The notes below the pieces were generated by a model, which saw only the letters and a list, made by a program, of their open reading frames with translations, was not told the origin of the DNA and searched no databases. From NCBI RefSeq assembly GCF_001522545.3, contig NC_031776.1:23221995-23285994 (forward strand): a DNA stretch of 64,000 nt. The letters run 5' to 3'. The first letter of the stretch is position 1, and every line of letters starts with the position of its first letter. Origin of the DNA: Parus major. Taxonomy: Eukaryota; Chordata; Aves; Passeriformes; Paridae. This document shows, one piece after another, positions 51,847 through 61,142 of the stretch. The position numbers and the translations under genes were made by a program.

Positions 51847-53929
51847 GCACAAACCCTGCACTGGGAAAGCCACACCGATGAGCTTGTTAACATTTGAAGA
51901 GCCTGCTTGGCATGATTCCTTACACAGATTCCTGCCAAGAATTTGCAAGAGGAAAGTATATTTAGCAATCCAAGGCATGCCAAAGCCTTGACAAGAGAAA
52001 AAAAAAAAACATTTTGAATATGTGGAATAGCAATTAGACATTTTCTAAGCAGCCATTTTCAAAATGCATCCAGGCATCTAATAAGGGCACCTGAGGCATA
52101 TCCACAACTCTGCCACACTCCATGCCTCATAAGACATCCACTGAGATCAAATACTCAGAGGAAGGATGTGTTACCGATGGCAACTGCCCACTTCCAGAGC
52201 ACTGGGGCCAGTTTCAAGCAGGCAGCTCAAGCCATTGGAAATACACAGTCTCATGCCACTGCAAATAATTTTGTAGCATCCTTTAAGGAAGCATTTCTCC
52301 ACGGAAAGCTGTGAGCCCCACTGCATAGCTTGGTAGCAGAGAGATGTTACCCACCTGCTTCATCCACAGGAGCTGAGCCAGCTCTGCAATGCAATTTTTC
52401 CCCAAGTGAAGCTGCTGAAAATACAGGTGGGATGAGCAGCAGGTGGAAGCTAAGATAGTACATAAAATCAGATGGTGAATTGCAGCCCATTGAAGTGGTG
52501 CTTACATCATTCCCCAAATCTGGTTGCTTCTCTTGTTGTCCAGAGTTCTGCCCTGCATGCAAAGCCAGCAATAAATTTCATTGCTAAATCTCCTTTCTTT
52601 CTAGGGAGAGACCTAGAAGACAGTCCCAAGACAGGCTTAGTCTGCACCAGGAAAGTGACTCACCTGCATCAGCCACTCTTGTTTCTGAAGTACCATTGAA
52701 ATCTCCTTGGGATGCAGCATGGAGGAAGAGGCATGAAGGAGCTTAGGAAGTCCATGAGCAACCCCTGGTTGTGCTCAAGGAGGAAAGCAGCTGACCATAC
52801 ATAAGAGCAAAACATTTGATGGTCATGAAATTAGAAGTCACACCAGAATACGTCCCTTAAAACATGGTGCTCACTGCTTATAACTGCCAGGCTGTATTAC
52901 AGCCAAATTCCTAAGACACCAAGCCAAAAGGGAGCACCTGCACACAGGTTGAGTTCACACCACCTTTAAGACAGGACATGCAGCAAGGGTGACCAACACC
53001 TGTGGTGGAGGCTTCTCTTTCCTGTAAGCCCAAAACCCCCAGTCTTTAATACGTAGCATAACACCAGTGCTGCCCCCAAGGCTTAGCATCATGATCCCCT
53101 ACAGACCAGACTGGCTGTCGATGACCAAGAGGGGGCAGGAAGCACAAACAGAGTAAAGCCAAACCAGTTATTTTGCTTTGGAAGGAAAGAAATACTTAAC
53201 AGAAATCAGAATGAGGAAAGCAGCCCCGAGATTGTTCAGTTTTTTATTTCCAAGTTCCTTTGGCCTCCTGAAACACCTTTTGGTATCTGAAATGCCACCC
53301 TGATTACAACTACCATGCCCTTAGATTATATCCTTGATTCTGCAAGAGAAATCTCATGGGACTGACAGATTGCTCTGAGAAAGAGGTCCCTTTGTCACCT
53401 GCTCTTCAAAAGCAACCAAGATAAAATAACCTGCACAGCCACATCTACAGAATATTCAGTCAGATTTAAAGTCTCAGTTTCCATCAAACTCTTTTCCAAT
53501 TCCCAGAGCTGTTGTAATCCAGATGGGTCAGACATTGCCATAAGCTCACGCCCTCCAGGACAGGTATCAGCTCTCTGCTCTGCAGCATCTAAGACAACTC
53601 TATCCAAGTTCCTGACTAAGGCTTAACAGCAAATATACTGAAAGCAGTAAGCAACATTGTTTAGAATTTCTGTTTTCACCCTAGATTCCCAAAGGAAACA
53701 ACAAATTTGGAGGATCACCTGGCCAAATCACATAGTTGTCAATTCAAATTTCTCCTAGTACGTACACAGCATTTGGACTGTGCACTGACACAAACTCAGC
53801 CTTGCTAGAGATGACAAATGACTGCAAAATCCTCATGTCCAACCTGCCCATTCCTATTTTAACCTCCTGATGTCTTTTGTGCCAGGCTCTTCAATCGAAA
53901 ACTGCCACGGTGTGTTTTGTGGGGCAGCA

Positions 53930-54190
53930 GGAAGGGCTGGGCTGACAGCCGTAGCCGGCGCCCGGGTGCGCAGAGCCGCTGCCGGCTGGGAGGACGCGGA
54001 GCAGAGCGCGGCAGAGCGGCAGTGGCGCCCGCTGGCCGCTCGCAGCATTGCCAGAGCATCCTTCCTCCTCCTCCTCCTCCTCCTCCTCCTCCCTGCCCTC
54101 CCTTCGGGAAACCGGTAGGACTGCCAGCTTCGAGGATTCACCGACACAAAACGCCCCTGGCCGGGGTGCCACGGCAAAAGAAGCCCAGGG
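53930..54190. promoter_or_regulatory. Orphan CpG island, possible promoter
   Basis: About 260 bases of CpG-rich DNA (GTAGCCGGCGCCCGGG, GACGCGGAGCAGAGCGCGGC, GGCGCCCGCTGGCCGCTCGC) stand alone in CpG-poor DNA, 3.5 kb past the RPL37A 3' end and 27.6 kb upstream of IGFBP2. Both strands are open across it. The minus frame would encode an arginine- and serine-rich start resembling a targeting leader, and the plus frame ends soon after an ACCG|GTAGGA possible donor at 54114/54115. I recognise neither peptide. It could be the promoter of a non-coding RNA, an alternative upstream IGFBP2 promoter, or an enhancer-type island. Confidence 0.5.
54063..54092. repeat. (TCC)n microsatellite
   Basis: About ten trinucleotide units at the edge of the orphan CpG island. 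They generate Leu or Arg runs in the open frames. Confidence 0.9.
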
Positions 54191-54611
54191 CATCTGCGGG
54201 CACAGCCCAACCCACAGGGATGCGAGTAGGACCACACAATCTTGGTCAAAAAGATGTCTTACATCCTTATCTTCTGTTTATATTTCTACCCTGCCCAGTG
54301 TTCAGCCTCTGCAAATATAAATCCAAAGGGTAATTAGCAACCTCCTCAGCAAGAATAGAAGTAATCTCAGACAGATATATCCTGGGATATATCAGCATAG
54401 TAAAACATATCCTCTGCACCTGTTAATGAATGGCTGCTTCAGAGCAGTTGGGAAGGCTTCATCAGAAACCTGTACTTCAATTACCACCTCTGCATTAATG
54501 AAGAAAGCACAGAGGTGTGCAGAGTCGTGTCTCACCCCATGGAAATGTGACCCAAGCACACCAAATCAAGAATAAAAAAAGCAATATGCAGAACCACACT
54601 GTGCCACCCAT

Positions 54612-54790
54612 GAGAGGAAGCAGGGGCTGATCTCTCTGGTGATCAGTAACAGGACCCAAAGGAATGTTATTAAGTTGTGTCAGGGGAGGTTTAAGCTGGA
54701 TATTAGGAAAAGATTCTTCACCCAGATAGTGATAGGGCACTGCAACTGGCTTCCCAGGGAAGTGCTTACATCCCCAGACTGGATGGGATA
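54612..54790 (+). mobile_element. CR1 LINE fragment
   Basis: Close match to the CR1 3' region: GGGGCTGATCTCTCTGGTGATCAG, ACAGGACCCAAAGGAATG, CAGGGGAGGTTTAAGCTGGATATTAGG, TTCTTCACCCAGATAGTG and CTTCCCAGGGAAGTGCTTAC. It is truncated at both ends and lacks the terminal repeat. Confidence 0.9.
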
Positions 54791-55980
54791 TGAGGATATG
54801 CAGGTTGGTATGAATGACACCAGATACCTGAACACATGGACTGACTTTAGTAAGGAAACTTTCAAGCACTGAATTAAAAGGAAAAAAATAGGGAAAAAAA
54901 AGGAAAAAAGTTTGGAAAACAAGTACAGGGACATTGCAGCCAAACTTGCGAGACACAGATTTTTTTGCAATTTGGGAAAAGGTTCCTACTTAGGTCCAGT
55001 TTTAAATTTATCTTTTGAAGATGTCAAGCTCATTAATGAATTAGTATTGCTGTGGCTTATCACTACCCAAATCCATGTAAAGCTTAATTTGGAGCAAGAA
55101 CAAGCAACCCTTCTGCTACTTCCTTACAATTTTTCCTCCAGCAGGAAAATTTGTTTATAAATTTTGTTAATAACCAAAGTTATTAACACGACTTTTGTTT
55201 TCTGACCTATATTGTTAGAGATGGGAGATGCAGCCACCAAAAAACCCCCAGACTAAACCAAATTGAAACTCAAAGTCAGATCATAAAAGATGTTCCAGCA
55301 TCTTGACAGTGTAAATGGATCATTTAGAGGCAATTATGAACTCAAACAGCAGCTTTTTCACCAGGACTGAATGTCCGAGGGATTGGCTCCACATGAAAAT
55401 TTATTGTTGCAACTCAGGCAACTCAAACAACATGAGAGCGTGCTACCAGACCAGGAGGGAGTGAGCCACAGGGAGCAAAGTGTTCAGGTGGACTAACCCC
55501 AAGACCTGCACACAACAAACACATCACATGCTGGAGTAAACAGTTGTCTGTGGGTGGTGCTGAGCCATTAGCAGCACCAGCCAACAGCAGAGCACGAGGT
55601 ACTTTTACCATTCCAGTCAGGATGCTCATTTTCTCTCCATCTTGCAGCACACGGCCGAGTCCCTTGAGGAAATGGGAAAAGGCAGAGATGTTTTACGTGT
55701 TCTCTCTTCCCTCCCTTTACATCTGCCCATTCCTCCACTCATGGAGCCCTACACTATTCCTCGAGGCACAGATGTGAAGGACATACCAAGATGAGCCAAG
55801 CTTCTTCAAGTTATTTAAGTTTTCCTCAGATTCACCTCAGCACATTCAAGCAACAAAGTGTGCAATTAACTAGAAAGGAAAGTGTTTTTTAATGGCTCCA
55901 CCAGTAACAAGAGCCACTCAAAGTACTGATAGCACTACTAGTGTCTCCATAGTTACACCTATAAATACAGAACAGTGCAC

Positions 55981-56283
55981 TGTGTTTGCATGGCAAGGTT
56001 TTGGCAGTGGGAGGGCTACAGGGGCAGCCTCCGTGAGAAGCTGCCAGAAGCTTCCCCTGTGTCTGACAGACTCAGTGTCTGCCCACTCCAGCACAGACCC
56101 GCCACTCGCCAAGGGTGAGCCCATTGGCAGTGATGGTAGAGTGTCTGGGGTAACAGATTTAAGGAGAAAAAAAAAACACACAAAAGCAACTGCAGCCAGA
56201 GAGGGGAGTGAGAGTATGTGAGAACAAGTCTGCAGGTACCCAGCTCAGTGCAGCAGAAACAGAAGATGCTCCAGGTGCCTGCC
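55981..56283 (+). mobile_element. Avian ERV LTR, left part of an interrupted copy
   Basis: Starts TGTGTTTGCATGGCAAGGTTTTGG and continues through AGAAGCTGCCAGAAGCTTCCCCTGTG, AAGGGTGAGCCCATTGGCAG, an A-rich run and CAGAAGATGCTCCAGGTGCC. From memory this is the left half of a common avian LTR. The same left end recurs at 48833. No coding region remains. Confidence 0.65.
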
Positions 56284-57054
56284 TTGAGAGACTGAAATTT
56301 TAAGGGTTAATGACTCAAACAATCGGCCTTTTCAAAAGCAACTGCTGAAGTGCACGACTTTAAACCTACTTTTGTTTAGCAACAAACTGTTTTTGGGCTA
56401 GATGAGGGAGAAGGCCATTAGAAAGCAGATCCTGAGAGGTGGGATAATGCTTTTATCATGCAAATGTCTTCTCTTACACAACTGGCTGAGATGTAAAACT
56501 CCTCCTCTCTTTCCCAGCTTCCCTGGAAGGTATTGGGACATTCACATGCCCGTGTAGGCCTGTCAGCAATCATCCGTGGCTCAGCTCCCTGGTGAGGCAG
56601 CTGTCAACGTCTTAGAAGGGATCATAAACCATCAAAGACCCCCGAAGCACTGCCAAACCCATTTTGGGCCTGGACTGCACATCCAGATCCACAATGTTAC
56701 ATCAGACAGTGGAAACCCCACTCCCTTCAGGGGTGAAACCTGGGCATTCCCACCACACACAAAAGCACTAGGGCAAACTTTAGTGTTTCAGGGGCTCCCC
56801 CACCTCCCGCAGATCAGGATTGTGACCAATCACCTCGACTAAGGGTCATTCAAATCCCACACAATCAAGTCTCCGTCACTGGATCCATGGATGGCGGTAT
56901 TTTTCCTGTTTCTCCCCTTTCCTATACTTTTTTCTCATTATTCGCTCATGTATTTTCATACTTTTGTTATTTCTATAGCTAGCCAAAACAAAACTACATA
57001 CCTCAGTTCCAATGCAACCAATATATTCTAAAATAAACCTGCCATCCCAGTCCT
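56284..57054. mobile_element. Sequence interrupting the LTR, possibly a second nested LTR
   Basis: These 770 bases separate two parts that should be contiguous in the LTR. The last third (TCACTGGATCCATGGATGGCGG, TTCTCATTATTCGCTCATG, ATAGCTAGCCAAAACAAAAC, CCAATATATTCTAAAATAAACCTGCC) resembles the end of another avian LTR with an AATAAA signal. I could not define clean ends or a target duplication, so nesting is an inference. Confidence 0.4.
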
Positions 57055-57615
57055 ACAGCCCATGGAGAGCTGCATGCTGAAGCAGGGCTATGTCCAGAGG
57101 CTGTGACACTGTAGGAAGGCTACAGTGGAACAGGCTGGTGGCAGGACCTGTGCCCTGTGGCAAGAGCAGCCCAGGAGCCCGTGCTGCAGCAGGTTTGCTG
57201 GCAGGACTTGTGACACCACGGGTGACCCATGCTGGAGCACAGGAAGTGAGAGGAGCCCTCCCCATGAGGAAGATGGAGCAGCAGTCAGCATGTGCTGGAC
57301 TCAGCCTCCATTCCTCATCCCCCTGGGCAGCTGCTGGGAAAAGCAAGGAAATCAAGAGTAAAGTTGAGTCTGGGAAGAAGGGAGGGGTGATTGGAATTAA
57401 CACTTGGTTTTATTTCTCATTATTCTACTCTGATACAACTGGTAATAAATTAAAGAGGTTTCCCCAAGTTGGGTCTGTTTTGCCCATGACAATAGCTGGT
57501 GAGTGATCTCTCTCTGCCCCTATCTCAACCCACAGACCTTTCTATTTTCTCTCCCTTGTCCAGCAGAGGAAGGCAGTGATGGGGCAGCTTTGCTGGGTAC
57601 CTGGCACTCACCACA
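57055..57615 (+). mobile_element. Avian ERV LTR, right part of the interrupted copy
   Basis: Contains repeated CATGCTGGAGCA-like units, GTTTGCTGGCAGGACTTGTGAC, AAGTTGAGTCTGGGAAGAAGGGAGGGG, GGTTTTATTTCTCATTATTCTACTCTG, TAATAAATTAAAG (LTR poly(A) signal), CCCCAAGTTGGGTCTGTTTTGCCC and GTACCTGGCACTCACCACACA. The element runs antisense to RPL37A and ends about 40-60 bases from that gene's expected cleavage site. No internal viral genes are present. Confidence 0.75.
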
Positions 57616-57669
57616 CATAACAGACTTTTTGCAGAAAAGACAAACATGATTCCACTCCATCATGACCCT

Positions 57670-57675
57670 TTTATT
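57670..57675 (-). terminator. RPL37A: RPL37A poly(A) signal
   Basis: AATAAA on the minus strand, 66 bases past the RPL37A stop codon. This gives a very short 3' untranslated region, as expected for ribosomal protein genes. Cleavage would fall near 57650. Confidence 0.85.
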
Positions 57676-57741
57676 GATAGAAGGACAGATCCTGATGGTG
57701 GAGAAAAAAAGATGTTTCACAAGGAGAACAGGAAGTAGCTC

Positions 57742-57805
57742 CTACTGGTCTTTCAGCTCCTTCAGTCTTCTGATGGCAGATTTGACTGTCACCGCAGAGG
57801 TGGTA
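57742..57805 (-). CDS. RPL37A: 60S ribosomal protein L37a (eL43), exon 4
   Basis: The last coding exon begins after a TTCCTCCAG acceptor. Its first base completes the Asn72 codon split from exon 3. It encodes residues 73-92, ending RRLKELKDQ, then TAG at 57742-57744. Length and sequence match the family C-terminus exactly. The tail is a basic and acidic helix that packs on ribosomal RNA in the large subunit. The 92-residue total agrees with the usual vertebrate length, so this is the functional gene and not a retrocopy, because introns are kept. Confidence 0.96.
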
Positions 57806-58448
57806 CTGGAGGAAGAAGCAGAGTCATTTGCATGTGGCAGAACAACTGTGCTGGTGTTTATTTTTGAGAAAGCACTAATCATTTCAAATTATCATCTGAC
57901 TGCGCTGCCAAACAGGGTCTAATTCCACTTTTGTTTTCCTGACAACAAAGCGTAGGCCTTGGTCCACAAAGCACATGGAACTTCACAGGCTACATCCTAA
58001 CCCCAAATTCCCAGTCAGGCACCCACCACGTGCACCAATGTGTGGGCTCAAATCCCTCACGACTGCTACGCGTGGGGCAGGAGTGTCTTCTACAGAATTG
58101 TGGGGGAAGGAGAGCAAAGAAAGGCAGTAAGCAATAGCACCCTCACAATAAAGGTTATTACAATTCAATTTCTTTGCTTTTAAAACAGAAGGAAAACATG
58201 AAAATAACTTTTCTTGGAATAAATCTGGCTTTGTCTACTGAAAAGAACAGAAACAAATTGAGTTTGATCCACAGCAATTAAATTTTAACAGAATAGGCAA
58301 CTCCCCCCATTCACTATCTCAGGACAGATCTACTTAATGGTTAGTAGATAAAAAATTATAAAAAAAAAAATAGGTCAAAAGTCAAAAGCTGTATTATGCC
58401 TCAGCTATGTGAAAATAAATGCTGATTGGAGCTTCTTCATTTCCTTAC
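57806..58448 (-). other. RPL37A: RPL37A intron 3
   Basis: A 643-base intron with a GTAAGG donor and a CTCCAG acceptor on the minus strand. I looked for C/D and H/ACA snoRNA boxes, because many ribosomal protein introns host snoRNAs, and found no convincing pair. Confidence 0.9.
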
Positions 58449-58531
58449 TTGTAAGTCCAGGCACCACCAGCAACTGTCTTCATGCAGGATCCACAGTGCC
58501 AGATACCCACAGCCTTCCTCTTCATTTTTGT
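58449..58531 (-). CDS. RPL37A: 60S ribosomal protein L37a (eL43), exon 3
   Basis: Encodes residues 45-71 plus two bases of codon 72. It contains the second half of the C4 zinc-binding motif, WHCGSC, with Cys57 and Cys60. Together with Cys39 and Cys42 of exon 2 these hold the zinc ion that stabilises the protein on the 60S subunit. The exon is bounded by an ATTCCAG acceptor and an AA|GTAAGG donor. The reading MKRKAVG has Lys where I recall Arg in the human protein, a conservative change. Confidence 0.96.
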
Positions 58532-59975
<1,444 letters not shown>

Positions 59976-60440
59976 ATTGACAGCGTCATGGCATGGGTCA
60001 GGCTGGAAGGGACCACAGCGGTCCCCTGGCACAACCTCCGTGCTCAAGCAGGATCGGCCCAGAGCACATGGCACAGGAGTGCATCCACACGGTTCCTGAG
60101 CATCTCCACAGAGGGACACTCCACACCCTCTCTGCGCAGCCTATTCCAGTGCTCGGGCAGTGCACACAAGTTCTTCCCCGTGTTCACGTGGGGACTTGCC
60201 TGTGCATCAGTTTCTGCCCGTCTATCCTACTGCTTGGCACCGCCGAGAGGAGCCTGGCTCCTGCGTCTTGACAGTCCCCTAATTCACACACTATTTTAAC
60301 TGTTTAATTATTATATATTTATATAATGAGATTCCCTCTCAATCGCCTCTTCTGAGGCTGAACAGGTCCAACTCCCTCAGCCTGTGCTCATGAGAGCTGC
60401 TCCAGTCCTCCAACCCTCCTCGCTGCCCTCCTCTGGAGCA
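59976..60440 (-). mobile_element. CR1 LINE fragment inside RPL37A intron 1
   Basis: On the plus strand the text runs GTCAGGCTGGAAGGGACC, then GAGGGACACTCCACACC, then CCTATTCCAGTGCTCGGGCAG, then CCTCTTCTGAGGCTGAACAGG and CTCCCTCAGCCTGTGCTCATG. This is the reverse of a CR1 3' region, so the element points the same way as the gene. It keeps unusually many CpGs for a CR1 copy. Confidence 0.88.
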
Positions 60441-60599
60441 TTATCGATGAAATGCCACCGGGCTGGCGCTGCTGCAGCTCCCCAGCTCCTGCCGGGGCAA
60501 TTCGGGCAGCGGTGCGGCCGCCAAGACGGAGCAGAGCTCCGTGTGTCCCGGGGCCAGCCGGCTGTGGCACGGAGCGCTGCAGCCCCTCTGCCCCGCGGC
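60441..60599. promoter_or_regulatory. RPL37A: CpG-rich left shoulder of the RPL37A promoter island
   Basis: Very GC- and CpG-rich sequence running into the assembly gap (GCTGGCGCTGCTGCAGC, GGTGCGGCCGCCAAGACGG). No exon 1 end (ATG followed by GT on the minus strand) is visible here. It is probably the first part of intron 1 or the promoter island. Confidence 0.5.
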
Positions 60600-60973
60600 N
60601 NNNNNNNNNNNNNNNNNNNNNNNNNNNNNNNNNNNNNNNNNNNNNNNNNNNNNNNNNNNNNNNNNNNNNNNNNNNNNNNNNNNNNNNNNNNNNNNNNNNN
60701 NNNNNNNNNNNNNNNNNNNNNNNNNNNNNNNNNNNNNNNNNNNNNNNNNNNNNNNNNNNNNNNNNNNNNNNNNNNNNNNNNNNNNNNNNNNNNNNNNNNN
60801 NNNNNNNNNNNNNNNNNNNNNNNNNNNNNNNNNNNNNNNNNNNNNNNNNNNNNNNNNNNNNNNNNNNNNNNNNNNNNNNNNNNNNNNNNNNNNNNNNNNN
60901 NNNNNNNNNNNNNNNNNNNNNNNNNNNNNNNNNNNNNNNNNNNNNNNNNNNNNNNNNNNNNNNNNNNNNNNNN
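60600..60973. other. Assembly gap (374 N)
   Basis: Unresolved bases flanked by CpG-rich DNA and two oppositely oriented CR1 fragments. It lies where RPL37A exon 1 and its promoter are expected. All reading frames that cross it are meaningless. Confidence 0.99.
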
Positions 60974-61142
60974 GTCACTGCTGCTCGGGGACGGGAGGAG
61001 GCTCCCTCGCTGGAGACACTGCCGAACCGTCTGGATGCAGCCCCGTGGCGTGTGCTCCGCCATGGCCCTGCCTGAACAGGGAGGTTGGAGCAGATGAGCA
61101 CCGCGGTCCCTTCCAGCCTGAGCCATCCTGTGGAACTCAGTG
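60974..61142 (+). mobile_element. CR1 LINE fragment right of the gap
   Basis: Matches the CR1 3' end: GAGACACTGCCGAACCGTCTGGATG, CATGGCCCTGCCTGAACAGGGAGGTTGGAGCAGATGAGC, then GGTCCCTTCCAGCCTGAGCCATCCTGTG. It is opposite in orientation to the CR1 on the other side of the gap, and also CpG-rich. Confidence 0.88.

Larger units (their letters stand above)
26741..53929. other. Intergenic region upstream of IGFBP2
   Basis: No gene is recognisable in this 27 kb. It is CpG-poor and holds CR1 fragments near 34.1 and 45.7 kb, an LTR remnant at 48.8 kb, a 72-bp inverted repeat near 30 kb, a direct repeat pair at 47.5 and 48.6 kb, simple repeats, and AT-rich blocks dense in homeobox-like TAAT sites. Open frames reach 166 codons but have no domains, no splice logic and no low-copy family I recognise. 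A 10-base perfect stem lies at 27065-27074 and 27093-27102. Undetected non-coding transcripts are possible. Confidence 0.7.
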
